NCBI GenBank assembly: GCA_004296955.1
Contig: SCVB01000100.1
Span: forward strand, 1-41,658
Length of the DNA: 41,658 nt
Direction of reading: 5' to 3'
Source of the DNA: Brevundimonas sp.
Lineage (GTDB): Bacteria > Pseudomonadota > Alphaproteobacteria > Caulobacterales > Caulobacteraceae
A model generated the notes under the pieces. The model was not told the DNA's origin. It worked only from the letters and a program-made list of their open reading frames with translations, and did not search any database. The position numbers and the translations under genes were made by a program. The stretch's first letter is position 1; the number at the start of each line of letters is the position of its first letter. Positions 15,286 to 24,172 of this stretch are shown here, piece after piece.

Positions 15286-17421
15286 ATGAAGAAACTGCTG
15301 ATCGGCGCCGCGCTCGGCGCGTTGCTGCTGCCCGCGTCCATGGCCTCCGCCCAGGTCGCCGACGAGCATGGCCACGCCTGCGTCGATGAAAGCTGCACCG
15401 TCTTCGAACTGTTCCAGGTCCCGGCCGAAGGGGCCACTGTGCTCGGCTACCAGGGCACGGACGCACCGAAATACGGAACCTGGGGCTTCGACCTCGCGGG
15501 CCGCGACACCTCTGTGAGCCCCGGCGACAGCTTCATGCGCTACGCCAACGGCAGCGCAATGAACCAGATGCAGATCCCGTCCGACCGCACCAGCTACGGC
15601 TCCTTCGCCCTGCTGCGCGAACTTTCGGACAACCGCGTCAAGGCGATGATCGAGGGCCTGGTGGCCCGCACCGATCTGACCCCCGGCTCGGACGAGCAGA
15701 AGATCGCCGACGCCTATCGCTCCTATATGGACGAGGGCCGTATCGAGGCGCTGGACGCCCAGCCGCTGCAGCCCTACCTCGCCGCCATCCGCGCCGCGAA
15801 CACCCATGATCTCGCCGCCGTCTACATGGGCGAGACCCAGGGCCGGATCGGCGGATCGATCTTCGGCACCGGCATCACCACCGACCAGAAGGCGCCGACC
15901 CGCTATGTCGTCTCGACCGGCCAGTCGGGCCTCGGCCTGCCGAACCGCGACTACTATCTCGAGCAGCGCTGGGCCGAGAAGAAGGCCCTGTACCAGGCCT
16001 ATGTCGCCCGCATGCTGGAGATGATCGGCTGGGACAATCCGGCGGCCTCGGCCGAGGCCGTGGTGGCCTTCGAGACCCGTATCGCCGAGGCGCACTGGAC
16101 CCCCATCCAGAACCGCAACCGCGACGAGACCTACAACGAATACACCATCGCCCAGCTGGCGGCCGAGGCTCCCGGCTTCCCCTGGCAGGCCTATTACACC
16201 GCCGTCGGCGTGGGCGAGGTTCCCCGCCTGATCGTTCGTCAGGACACGGCCATGCCGCTCATCGCCGCCATCTACGCTGAAACGCCGATGGAGACGATCC
16301 AGGCCTGGCAGGCCTTCCACACCACCGATGACGCCGCCCCGCGGCTGTCGCGCCGCTTCGCCGACGCCCAGTGGGAGTTCCGCTCGCGCGATCTGAACGG
16401 CCAGCCGATGCAGCGTCCCCGCGACAAGCGCGGCATCAGCTTCGCCGAGGGCATGCTGGGCGAGGCCGTCGGCCGCCAGTATGTGGCCGAATATTTCCCG
16501 GCCGAGTCCAAGGCCAAGATGGAGCAGCTGGTCGCCAACCTGCGCCTCGCCCTGGGCGCCCGCATCCGCAACTACAGCTGGATGAGCGCCGAGACCCGCG
16601 CCGCCGCCCAGGAGAAGCTGGACAAGTTCACCGTCAAGATCGGCTATCCGAACACCTGGCGGGACTATGCGTCCCTTGAGGTCCGGCCCGACGATCTGTT
16701 CGGCAACGCCGAGCGCGCCGGCCTCTTCCAGTGGAACTACCGTCTGAGCCACCTGAACGAGCCGGTCGACAAGACCGAATGGGGCATGACGCCCCAGACG
16801 GTGAACGCCTATTACAACTCGACCAACAACGAGATCGTCTTCCCGGCCGCCATCCTGCAGCCGCCCTTCTTCGATCCGGACGCCGACCCGGCCGTCAACT
16901 ACGGCGGCATCGGCGGCGTCATCGGCCACGAGATCGGCCACGGCTTTGACGACCAGGGCTCCAAGTCCGACGGCGACGGCGTCCTGCGCAGCTGGTGGAC
17001 TCCCGAGGACCGGGCCAATTTCGACGCCCTCACCACGCGTCTCGGCGCCCAGTACGACCAGTTCGAGCCTATCCCCGGCTTCCACGTCCAGGGCGGGCTG
17101 ACGATGGGCGAGAACATCGGCGACGCCGCCGGCGTGGCGGTGGGCCTGGAGGCCTATCACCTGTCGCTGAACGGCCAGCCCTCGCCCGTGCTGGACGGGA
17201 TCACCGGCGACCAGCGCTTCTTCTACGGCTGGGCGCAGGTCTGGCAGTCGAAGATGCGCGACGACGCCCTGCGCAATCAGATCGCCACCGATCCGCACAG
17301 CCCGGCCGAGTTCCGCGTCATCGGCCCGGTGCGCAACGTCGACGCCTGGTACGAGGCCTTCGACGTCCAGCCGGGGTCGAAATACTACCTGAGCCCGGAA
17401 GAGCGGGTCCGCATCTGGTAG
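15286..17421 (+). CDS. Exported M13-family zinc metallopeptidase (neprilysin/PepO-like)
   Basis: A 711-residue exported peptidase. The ATG at 15286 has AGGAAC upstream and begins a Sec signal peptide (MKKLLIGAALGALLLPASMASA). The mature N-terminus is short and His/Cys-containing (DEHGHACVDESC). The large helical M13 N-domain spans about residues 55-450. The catalytic domain has the substrate-binding NAYYNSTNNEIVFPA, the zinc motif HEIGH (His548, Glu549, His552) and the third ligand Glu609 in GENIGD, with Asp613. The C-terminal VDAWYEAFDVQPGSKYYLSPEERVRIW closes the domain, and the length is typical. It probably degrades peptides in the periplasm. It is a single-gene unit with its own terminator. 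Confidence 0.95.
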   Translation: MKKLLIGAALGALLLPASMASAQVADEHGHACVDESCTVFELFQVPAEGATVLGYQGTDAPKYGTWGFDLAGRDTSVSPGDSFMRYANGSAMNQMQIPSDRTSYGSFALLRELSDNRVKAMIEGLVARTDLTPGSDEQKIADAYRSYMDEGRIEALDAQPLQPYLAAIRAANTHDLAAVYMGETQGRIGGSIFGTGITTDQKAPTRYVVSTGQSGLGLPNRDYYLEQRWAEKKALYQAYVARMLEMIGWDNPAASAEAVVAFETRIAEAHWTPIQNRNRDETYNEYTIAQLAAEAPGFPWQAYYTAVGVGEVPRLIVRQDTAMPLIAAIYAETPMETIQAWQAFHTTDDAAPRLSRRFADAQWEFRSRDLNGQPMQRPRDKRGISFAEGMLGEAVGRQYVAEYFPAESKAKMEQLVANLRLALGARIRNYSWMSAETRAAAQEKLDKFTVKIGYPNTWRDYASLEVRPDDLFGNAERAGLFQWNYRLSHLNEPVDKTEWGMTPQTVNAYYNSTNNEIVFPAAILQPPFFDPDADPAVNYGGIGGVIGHEIGHGFDDQGSKSDGDGVLRSWWTPEDRANFDALTTRLGAQYDQFEPIPGFHVQGGLTMGENIGDAAGVAVGLEAYHLSLNGQPSPVLDGITGDQRFFYGWAQVWQSKMRDDALRNQIATDPHSPAEFRVIGPVRNVDAWYEAFDVQPGSKYYLSPEERVRIW

Positions 17422-17442
17422 GCGCGCGCGCCTGACGGACGG

Positions 17443-17475
17443 AAGGGGGTCGGAGCCCGCGCTCCGGCCCCTTTT
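17443..17475 (+). terminator. Intrinsic terminator of the M13 peptidase gene
   Basis: AAGGGGGTCGGAG pairs, with a small internal mismatch, with CTCCGGCCCCTT around a CCCGCG loop and is followed by a T-run. It begins 22 nt after the stop codon. Confidence 0.88.
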
Positions 17476-17482
17476 TCGTGGT

Positions 17483-17539
<57 letters not shown>

Positions 17540-17617
17540 GGAGTTTGAACTCGGGTCATCCATGACAAGCCGTCTGTCCGCCCCTGACCATCAAGCGCTC
17601 CTGCTCGATCCGACCTG

Positions 17618-17652
17618 GCCACTAGCCGCTAGCCGCTAGCCACTAGCCACCG
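17618..17652. repeat. Inverted heptamer array, partner of 17483-17538
   Basis: Consecutive units GCCACTA, GCCGCTA, GCCGCTA and GCCACTA, then a degenerate GCCACCG, are the reverse complement of TAGTGGC with two C/T variants. Together with the left array this could form a long cruciform or hairpin with a loop of about 79 nt. The right arm is shorter and less perfect than the left. Confidence 0.9.
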
Positions 17653-17681
17653 GCGCGCAGCGCAGCGCCCCGCTCCAGGCG

Positions 17682-17805
17682 CAAAAAAGCCCGCCGCGGG
17701 GGATACATCGCGACGGGCTTTCTTTCGCTCTTTGACGAGCGGACGTTTCCTCCCCGAAACGCCTCCGGGCCGCTGCTGCGTCGAAACGCTGCGCTTCCCG
17801 AGTGC
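17682..17805 (-). ncRNA. Candidate structured small RNA or hisS 3' UTR
   Basis: Read on the minus strand, this stretch holds successive hairpins: CGTTTC/GAAACG around GGGGAG (17761-17744), CGCTC/GAGCG around GTCAAA (17741-17726), and a terminator ending in six T. A TTGACT hexamer at 17838-17833 could be a -35 element, but no convincing -10 box is seen at the right spacing. No protein-coding frame is supported. It may be an independent sRNA or the structured 3' end of the hisS transcript. The 5' end is a guess. Confidence 0.3.
17683..17721 (-). terminator. Intrinsic terminator, minus strand
   Basis: On the minus strand AAAGCCCG-T-CGCG pairs with CGCG-G-CGGGCTTT and runs into six T residues. 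It ends transcription from the hisS side or from the candidate small RNA. With the M13 terminator it brackets the heptamer arrays. Confidence 0.85.
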
Positions 17806-17869
17806 GTCAGAAAGACGACATTTACCGTCTCAAGTCAATGAATGGGCGGGTGAAACGCGGGTTTTTCCA

Positions 17870-17888
17870 GACTTATCAATGATAAGTC
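17870..17888. promoter_or_regulatory. AT-rich palindrome over the hisS stop codon
   Basis: GACTTATCAATGATAAGTC is a perfect 9-bp inverted repeat with one central base, conspicuous in this GC-rich DNA. It overlaps the hisS TGA (17889-17887). It could be a 3' stem-loop or an operator for a transcript starting downstream. No match to a known regulator is claimed. Confidence 0.45.
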
Positions 17889-19386
17889 ACGAAGGTGTGC
17901 GCGCCTGGGCCACGATGCGCGCCACCGTGGCGACGAGGTCGGCCCGGGGCGCGATCTGCTGGCCCGGCCGTTCCGATTTCCACGCCTCATTGTCGCTGAC
18001 GCCGGCGGCGAGGGCGCGTCCCGCATCCAGATCCTTGACCGTGACCTGACCGGCTGCGATCTCGTCCCCGCCCAGGATCACGGCGGCGGGCGCGCCGCGG
18101 CGATCGGCGTATTTCATCTGCGCCTTCATCCCCGCCCGGCCCAGATACAGCTCGGCCGCGATGCCGGCGTTGCGCAGCTCGGAGACGGCGTCGAGGTAGT
18201 GCTGCATGTCGGCGTCGGAGAAGACGATGACCACGACGGGCCCGCGCACGGCGTCCTGGTCTCCGCGGCCGGCGGCGCGCAGGGCCGAGGCCAGGCGGGA
18301 CACCCCGAAGGAGAAGCCGGTCGCCGGCAGCCGCTCGCCGGTGAACCGCGCGACCAGGTCGTCATAGCGCCCGCCGCCGCCGATCGAGCCGAAGCGCACG
18401 GCCCGGCCCTTGTCGTCGACGGTGTCCAGCAGCAGCTCGGCCTCGAACACGGCGCCGGTGTAATATTCCAGCCCCCGCACGATGGTGGGGTCGAACCGCA
18501 CCGCCGCCTCGTCGACCTTCATCGCCCTGAGGGCGGCGTCGATGGCCGCCAGCTCCTCGAGCGCCGCCTCGCCGGTCGCGCCGAGACCCCCGGCGCGGGC
18601 CACGGACTCGAGCGTCGCCGCCCGCGACAGGGCCGCGTCGCCCGCCGAGGCGAGAAAGGCCTCGATGGTCGCGGCCACGCCGATCGGCAGATTGGCGCCC
18701 TTGGTATAGTCGCCCGACTCGTCCAGCCGCCCCTCGCCGAGCAGGGCCGAGACGCCCTCCCAGCCCAGCCGGTCGAACTTGTCGATGGCGCGCAGCGCGG
18801 TCAGGCGCTGGCCCGGCTCGGTGACGCCGCCGGCCTCGAACAGGCCGTCGAACAGTTTGCGGTTCGAGACCCGGACCACCGCCTGGCCCGCGTCCAGACC
18901 CGCGGCGCGCAGCCCCTCGCAGGCCATGGCGATGATCTCCGCGTCGGCCTCGGGCCGGTCCGAGCCCACGGTGTCGGCGTCGCACTGGACGAATTCGCGG
19001 AACCGGCCGGGGCCGGGCTTCTCATTGCGCCACACCGGCCCGAAGGCGTAGCGGCGGAACGGCTTGGGCAGGGTCTCCCAGGACTGGGCCGCGAACCGGG
19101 CCAGGGGCGCGGTCAGGTCGTAGCGCAGCGCCATCCACTGGTCGTCGTCGTCCTGCAGGGCGAAGACGCCCTCGTTGGGACGGTCGGCGTCCGGCAGGAA
19201 TTTGCCCAGGGCGTCGGCGTATTCGAAGGCCCCGGTCTCCAGCGGCTCGAAGCCCCAGCGCTCATAGACCTCGGACACGCGGGCCACGAGGCGGCGCTCG
19301 GCGGTCAGGTCGCGGCCGCGACGGTCGGCGAACCCCCGCGGATTGCGGGCTTCAGGGCGGGCGGGAGCGGCGGCGTCTGCGGTCAT
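17887..19386 (-). CDS. hisS: Histidyl-tRNA synthetase, alphaproteobacterial type
   Basis: A 499-residue class II aminoacyl-tRNA synthetase that charges tRNA-His. It has motif 1 (RVSEVYERWGFEPLETGAFEY), motif 2 (FRRYAFGPVWRNEKPGPGRFREFVQCDADTVG), the HisA-box-like FDPTIVRGLEYYTGAVFEAE, the glycine loop GGGGRYDDL and motif 3 (ATGFSFGVSRL). A C-terminal anticodon-binding domain spans about residues 395-490 (VVIVFSDADMQHYLDAVSELRNAGI). The motif 2 loop differs from the E. coli form. A divergent HisRS lineage that recognises tRNA-His without G-1 is known in some alphaproteobacteria, and this protein fits that lineage (inference). It stands alone, with a DUF418 gene upstream on the same strand. Confidence 0.95.
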   Translation of the reverse strand: MTADAAAPARPEARNPRGFADRRGRDLTAERRLVARVSEVYERWGFEPLETGAFEYADALGKFLPDADRPNEGVFALQDDDDQWMALRYDLTAPLARFAAQSWETLPKPFRRYAFGPVWRNEKPGPGRFREFVQCDADTVGSDRPEADAEIIAMACEGLRAAGLDAGQAVVRVSNRKLFDGLFEAGGVTEPGQRLTALRAIDKFDRLGWEGVSALLGEGRLDESGDYTKGANLPIGVAATIEAFLASAGDAALSRAATLESVARAGGLGATGEAALEELAAIDAALRAMKVDEAAVRFDPTIVRGLEYYTGAVFEAELLLDTVDDKGRAVRFGSIGGGGRYDDLVARFTGERLPATGFSFGVSRLASALRAAGRGDQDAVRGPVVVIVFSDADMQHYLDAVSELRNAGIAAELYLGRAGMKAQMKYADRRGAPAAVILGGDEIAAGQVTVKDLDAGRALAAGVSDNEAWKSERPGQQIAPRADLVATVARIVAQARTPS

Positions 19387-19423
19387 GCCGCGTCTTTAGA
19401 GGGACGCGGGGCGAGGGTCGACC

Positions 19424-20668
19424 CTACCGCTTCAGAAGCGGCACCATCCGCCCATAGGTCAGGCAGCGCCACAGCCATTCCAGCGGACCCAGCTGGAACA
19501 TCGACAACCACAGGGGCGACCAGATCAGCTGGGCGAGCCAGACGGCGCCGACCACGCCCCACAACGGACCCGGCCCCATGGTTCCCATCCAGCCCGGCCC
19601 CCACGGCAGGTAGAACAGGCTGGCCATGATCAGGGACTGGGTCAGATAGTTGGTGAAGGCCATCCGCCCGACCGGCGCGAGCACGCTGGTGGCCGCCTTC
19701 AGCCCGAACCGGGTCATCAGGATCAGCAGGCTGGCGTAGCCGATGGTCACCAGCGGCGCCAGGCCCCCGGCCGCGGCGGCGACGCCGCGGGTCGGATCGG
19801 CGTCGGGGCCGGCGAGAATCTCCGCCCAGGCGCTGACGGCGAATATCCACAGATTGGCGGCGGCCGCGGCGACGAGCAGCAGATAGACCCAGACCGGCGA
19901 CCGACCGGCGAGGAAGCCGGACTTGAACAGCCCCAGGCCGAGCATCATCAGGGGGATGGTGACCGGGATCAGGAACAGGCTGAGGCCCTGCACCATCAGC
20001 CAGGCCTTGGCGTTCTCGATCCACGGGCCGGCCCCGCCGGCGCGATAGGCGTCGACGGTGGCCAGGATGTCCTTGACGGTGACGCCGGCCTGTCCGGCCT
20101 CGGCCTTGGCCATGAAGCCGTCCGGCAAGGCGTTCATCGCCAGCGGCCCCGCGGTGGCCAGCAGCATCCAGATCAGGGTGACCCCGCCGCCGATCCAGAT
20201 GAGCTTGCCGGCCTTCATCGACCGTAGCGTCATCATGATCAGGCCGCAGTAGGCGTAGTGCAGCAGGATATCGCCGCACCACAGCGCCAGCCCGTGGATC
20301 AGGCCGAACACGGCCAGCCAGAACAGGCGGCTGCGCAACAACAGGCCGCGGGCCTCGTCGAACCGCTCGCCGCCGACCAGATAGATCGAGACCCCGAACA
20401 GCATGGTGAACAGGGTGCGGAACTTGTCCTCGAAGAAGACGTCGGTGACCCAGTGCCCCCAGGCGTCCGCCCCGGTCAGGGCGTAGGGGCGGGAGGCCTC
20501 GCTCATCCCGGCCGTGATCGGCCAGGCGAAGGTGATGGCGTTGACCGCGAGGATGCCGAGAATCGCCCAGCCGCGCAGCATGTCGAGATTGAAGATGCGA
20601 TCGCCGGGCGCGACCGGCGCCAGTCGGGCGATCGGCGCGGAGTCCCGGGTTTCCTGAGCTGCGGCCAT
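19424..20668 (-). CDS. DUF418 family polytopic membrane protein
   Basis: A 414-residue inner-membrane protein. The ATG at 20668 has a G-rich stretch about 5 nt upstream. A start at 20695 would add only nine residues. The N-terminus has the family signature RIFNLDMLRGWAILGILAVNAITF, close to acyltransferase-3/DUF418 proteins. About eight to ten hydrophobic segments follow. The C-terminal DUF418 block is FGLKAATSVLAPVGRMAFTNYLTQSLIMASLFYLPWGPGW, then LWLSMFQLGPLEWLWRCLTYGRMVPL. The function is unknown; a transport or envelope-modification role is suggested for relatives. It lies 37 nt upstream of hisS on the same strand and may be co-transcribed with it. Confidence 0.9.
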   Translation of the reverse strand: MAAAQETRDSAPIARLAPVAPGDRIFNLDMLRGWAILGILAVNAITFAWPITAGMSEASRPYALTGADAWGHWVTDVFFEDKFRTLFTMLFGVSIYLVGGERFDEARGLLLRSRLFWLAVFGLIHGLALWCGDILLHYAYCGLIMMTLRSMKAGKLIWIGGGVTLIWMLLATAGPLAMNALPDGFMAKAEAGQAGVTVKDILATVDAYRAGGAGPWIENAKAWLMVQGLSLFLIPVTIPLMMLGLGLFKSGFLAGRSPVWVYLLLVAAAAANLWIFAVSAWAEILAGPDADPTRGVAAAAGGLAPLVTIGYASLLILMTRFGLKAATSVLAPVGRMAFTNYLTQSLIMASLFYLPWGPGWMGTMGPGPLWGVVGAVWLAQLIWSPLWLSMFQLGPLEWLWRCLTYGRMVPLLKR

Positions 20669-20759
20669 GACATTCCCCCCATCCGGCGGGATCAAGCTTG
20701 GCCGAAGCCGCAGCGGCTTGAAACAGAATTCTGCGTCGCGCGCGGCGACCGCCGGCGCG

Positions 20760-21332
20760 TCAGGCCTCGTCGGGCTCGCCGCGCAGCACGCCCAGCCGGT
20801 CCCGGACCTCGGGCTGCGTCCGGAAGGCGATGAAGGCGGCGCACAGGCCGGCCCACAGGGCGTAGCTGACCCCGACCATCACCGCGACCGGCAGCAGGCC
20901 GACGCCATAGATCAGCAGGGTGGTCTCGGTGGCGCCCGCGGCCTGGGCGATCCCGCCGGCCTCGAACCAGCCCAGAATGCACAGGGCGAGAGCGAACAGG
21001 GCCTGAAGCCCGGCCGCCAGCAGGCCGCCGTAGAACATGAAGCGCCAGACCACGCCCAGCCGCGTGGACGGACGCCCGGTCCGGTCCCGCTCCCGCGCCA
21101 GCAGCCACAGCCCGCCCGGGACGGCGAACAGGCCGATCACCAAGGTCACCAGCCGCAGGTCGATCTCCAGCGAGGGCAGCCAGTTGTTCGGCGGCCAGAT
21201 CAGCAGGGTGATCGGGATCGGCGGCCAGAAGGCGCCCGCCAGCGCGGCCAGCGCCAGCCGGTGCGGTTCGCGACGCCAGACCACGCGCTCCTGGCCGGGA
21301 AAGTCCTCGGCCTTTTCCGGAATCGGGATCAT
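20760..21332 (-). CDS. Hypothetical four-TM membrane protein
   Basis: A 190-residue membrane protein that I do not recognise. After a hydrophilic start (MIPIPEKAEDFPGQERVVWRREPHR) there are four to five hydrophobic segments: LALAALAGAFWPPIPITLLIW, LVTLVIGLFAVPGGLWLLA, FMFYGGLLAAGLQALFALALCILGW, and IYGVGLLPVAVMVGVSYALWAGLCAAFIAF. It ends in a charged tail (RTQPEVRDRLGVLRGEPDEA). It lies 10 nt downstream of the 3-hydroxybutyryl-CoA dehydrogenase gene, so the two probably form an operon. Confidence 0.8.
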   Translation of the reverse strand: MIPIPEKAEDFPGQERVVWRREPHRLALAALAGAFWPPIPITLLIWPPNNWLPSLEIDLRLVTLVIGLFAVPGGLWLLARERDRTGRPSTRLGVVWRFMFYGGLLAAGLQALFALALCILGWFEAGGIAQAAGATETTLLIYGVGLLPVAVMVGVSYALWAGLCAAFIAFRTQPEVRDRLGVLRGEPDEA

Positions 21333-21342
21333 CGCGCCGGAC

Positions 21343-22221
21343 TCACCGGGTCGGGGCCGGCGTTTCGCCGGAATAGTCGTAGAAGCCGCGCCCGGACTTG
21401 CGCCCCAGCCAGCCGGCCTCGACGTATTTCACCAGCAGCGGGCAGGGCCGGTATTTGCTGTCGGCCAGGCCTTCATAGAGCACGTTCATGATCGCCAGAA
21501 CGACGTCCAGACCCATGAAGTCCGCCAGCTCCAGCGGCCCCATCGGATGGTTGGCCCCCAGCTTCAGCGCCTTGTCGATCGAGGCCACGTTCCCGACCCC
21601 CTCGTACAGGGTGTAGATGGCCTCATTGATCATCGGCACCAGGATGCGGTTGACGATGAAGGCGGGGAAGTCCTCGGCGTTGGTCGTGGTCTTGCCCAGC
21701 GATTCCGCGAAGGCGACCGCCGTCTCATAGGTGTCGGCCGAGGTGGCGATGCCGCGGACGATCTCGACCAGTTTCATCACCGGCGCCGGCTTCATGAAAT
21801 GCAGGCCGATGAAGCGGTCGGGCCGGTCGGTGGCCGAGGCCAGGCGGGTGATGGAGATCGAGGAGGTGTTGGACGCCAGCAGGGTGTCCGGCCCCAGGTG
21901 CGGAACGAGGTCGGTGAGGATCGCCTTCTTGACCGCTTCGTCCTCGACCGCCGCCTCGATGACCAGGTCGGCCTTGGCCGCGGCGGCCAGCGAGGGCGCC
22001 GCGGAAATGCGGGCGAGGGCGGCGTCGGCGGCGGCGCGGTCGGTCAGGCCGCGGTCGACCTGACGGGCCAGACTGGCGGCGATGGCCGCCTGGGCCTGGG
22101 GCACGCGGTCGGCGGCGGCGTCGTACAGCAGCACCTGATAGCCGCCCGCGGCCACGGTCTGGGCGATGCCTGCGCCCATCTGGCCTGCGCCGATGATGGC
22201 GACGGATCGGATCGTGGTCAT
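21343..22221 (-). CDS. 3-hydroxybutyryl-CoA dehydrogenase
   Basis: A 292-residue NAD(P)-dependent dehydrogenase that interconverts acetoacetyl-CoA and 3-hydroxybutyryl-CoA. The Rossmann motif is at the N-terminus (VAIIGAGQMGAGIAQTVAAGG). Family catalytic features are SNTSSISIT, the His in IGLHFMKPAPVMKLVEIVRG, the glutamate in that same block and the Asn in AFIVNRILVPMINEA. The C-terminal dimerisation domain carries NHPMGPLELADFMGLDV and ends in GRKSGRGFYDYSG. The length is that of the stand-alone Hbd/PaaH family, not the FadB fusion. It may feed or drain the PHB pool together with phaZ, though the genes are 14 kb apart. Confidence 0.94.
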   Translation of the reverse strand: MTTIRSVAIIGAGQMGAGIAQTVAAGGYQVLLYDAAADRVPQAQAAIAASLARQVDRGLTDRAAADAALARISAAPSLAAAAKADLVIEAAVEDEAVKKAILTDLVPHLGPDTLLASNTSSISITRLASATDRPDRFIGLHFMKPAPVMKLVEIVRGIATSADTYETAVAFAESLGKTTTNAEDFPAFIVNRILVPMINEAIYTLYEGVGNVASIDKALKLGANHPMGPLELADFMGLDVVLAIMNVLYEGLADSKYRPCPLLVKYVEAGWLGRKSGRGFYDYSGETPAPTR

Positions 22222-22355
22222 GGATTCCGGTTAGCTGGCGGGCGGAAGGCCCGGTCGGAGCGGCACCTTAGGTCCCCTGCGGGACGGCGCAAGCGCCGAA
22301 CGCAGCCCGCCTCCGGAACCCGACTGCCCGTGGCGCCGCGGTCGCGCATGATCGC

Positions 22356-22661
22356 CTAGCCCAGGATCGCGATCAGATAGGGCGCGCTCATCCGGTTGAA
22401 GAGGATGCGGGCGAAATTGATCAGCAGGAGGACCACGATCGGTGAGATGTCGATGCCGCCCAGGGACGGAATGATCCGGCGGAACGGCTCCAGCAGCGGG
22501 GCCGTGATCCGGTCGAGGAAGTCGGCGAGCTGGTTCACGAACCGGTTGCGGCGGTTGATGACGTCGAAGGCGAACAGCCAGCTGATGATGGCCGACAGGA
22601 TGATGGACCAGGTCAGGATCGACAGGATCGTATTGACCAGCCAGACGATGGCGTAACCCAT
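22356..22661 (-). CDS. YggT family membrane protein
   Basis: A 101-residue protein with two hydrophobic regions (VWLVNTILSILTWSIILSAIISWLF and SPIVVLLLINFARILF). Between them lies the YggT signature NQLADFLDRITAPLLEPFRRIIPSLGGIDISPIV. The ATG at 22661 has GGAGG 7 nt upstream. YggT proteins are conserved in most bacteria. In E. coli a relative aids osmotic tolerance, and in Gram-positives the family is linked to division-site membranes. The precise role here is unknown. Confidence 0.92.
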   Translation of the reverse strand: MGYAIVWLVNTILSILTWSIILSAIISWLFAFDVINRRNRFVNQLADFLDRITAPLLEPFRRIIPSLGGIDISPIVVLLLINFARILFNRMSAPYLIAILG

Positions 22662-22827
22662 GCAGGGCCTCCGGAAGCGAAATCAGTCCTGCTTCTAGCG
22701 TGACCACGCCGTCCGTCCAAGGATTCCGGCGTCGCAGGCGTCGCCGGGCAGCATGGACGTTGACACCCCCGCCCCGCCCCTCGTATGTCGCGCGCTCGCC
22801 TGCACCCCGTGGCTCAACTGGGTAAGG

Positions 22828-22903
<76 letters not shown>

Positions 22904-23031
22904 CTCCCCGCCAAGGGACTGGAACCCGGGCAACCCCGGCGACCATGTGCCGGAAAGCTCCATCAGCGATCGGGGACAGGTGGCCGCGTGCCCGCGAGAC
23001 CTTGAACGGCGGAGCTCAGGCGACCGGTCGC

Positions 23032-23973
23032 CTACTGTATGATTTCGACCCTCTCCAGCCGGCAGTTCTCGCCGATGTAGGGAATGCCCCGTATCGTGAG
23101 GTCTACCTTGATATTCTCGATTTCGCGATTGTAGGCGCAGGGAAGGACCACGGTCATCGGAATATCCTGCTCGCTCGACAGGCCGATGAAGAATTTGGCG
23201 ATCGACTGGCGCATCATCTGCTTGTCCGCCTGGATGCCCCGGACACGACCATTCCTCGCGCCATACCCCTCGGTGGACAGGTCGCCATTCAGGACGTGCG
23301 GCCGCGGGACCCGTTGTTGACCGAAGAAGTCATTGCCGGCGACGAAGTTGAACGGACTGACCAGATCGAGCGGGACAAAGAGCGTCGACCAGAGCGTGGC
23401 CTGATAGCTCTGGCGCCAGGCTTTCGTCTGGTCCTCCGCCCCCGCGTAGTGGGTGAGTCCGGCCGCGGCGACGCCAAGCGTAAGCCAATAGGCAGCAGCC
23501 GCGTCCTCCTCCACCAGGCCAACGTAACGAGCCATGAAACCGGCATCGACGGACTGTTCCGAAATCACCCGACCGGTGCGGCGCTCCACGATCCTGTAAA
23601 TCGCGCGACTCCGACTGTCGAAGTCGGCTCCGAAGAAGGATCCGCGCAGATCGCCGAACTCAATCTGCAGCCCATATCGCGCAGCCGCCGGCGACCTGGC
23701 CTGCAGCCCGGAGCGTTCCAGGGCTGTTTCCAGCATGGGTCTGAACTGGCTCTGGTTGGCCTCAGCAAACCAGAATGAATACTGAGACATGCCAGAGATG
23801 TAGTCGAGCGTGACCGCGCCATGCAGAGCGTGATGGTCTGGAATCCGGAAAGCCTGACCGGTTGGAATGTTCGGCCGTTGCAACGCAATCCGGGTCGCCT
23901 GCGACGCACATCCGCTGACCAGCAAGGCCCCGGCCAGAGCCGCCACAGTGGTTCGCACCATCATACATTTCAT
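23032..23973 (-). CDS. Putative lipoprotein of unknown function, atypical composition
   Basis: A 313-residue predicted lipoprotein. The ATG at 23973 has AGGAG 11 nt upstream. The signal peptide ends in the lipobox LVSGCAS, so the Cys would be acylated. The mature part contains AITLDY-like and SFWFAEANQSQF segments, a mid-protein hydrophobic stretch (AAAAYWLTLGVAAAGLTHYAG) and two conserved-looking cysteines near the end (LPCAYNRE and GENCRLERVEI). I do not recognise a family. The third codon positions are less GC-rich than in the neighbours, and the gene sits directly downstream of tRNA-Ala, convergent with it. Both fit recent acquisition, but no integrase or tRNA-end repeat is visible. Confidence 0.8.
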   Translation of the reverse strand: MKCMMVRTTVAALAGALLVSGCASQATRIALQRPNIPTGQAFRIPDHHALHGAVTLDYISGMSQYSFWFAEANQSQFRPMLETALERSGLQARSPAAARYGLQIEFGDLRGSFFGADFDSRSRAIYRIVERRTGRVISEQSVDAGFMARYVGLVEEDAAAAYWLTLGVAAAGLTHYAGAEDQTKAWRQSYQATLWSTLFVPLDLVSPFNFVAGNDFFGQQRVPRPHVLNGDLSTEGYGARNGRVRGIQADKQMMRQSIAKFFIGLSSEQDIPMTVVLPCAYNREIENIKVDLTIRGIPYIGENCRLERVEIIQ

Positions 23974-24172
23974 GGTCGTGAGCACTCCTACTACACAACT
24001 CGTAGGAGAACTTCGTCACCAAGGCTTTAAGGGGCGTCCGTTTCCGCGGGCCTGCGAGCGTCAGTCCACAACGGGACCAGGTTGCTCCCTTGTTTCGCTG
24101 AGACCGGCGGAGCCGGGCCACAAATACTGAACAGTCGGGCAGCCAGGCGGCGTCTCGCGTCTGGATCCGGCC

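Noticed and set aside
15154-17298. A 714-codon open frame antisense to the M13 peptidase
   Set aside because: It is a mirror frame caused by codon bias; the sense strand carries the signal peptide and zinc site.
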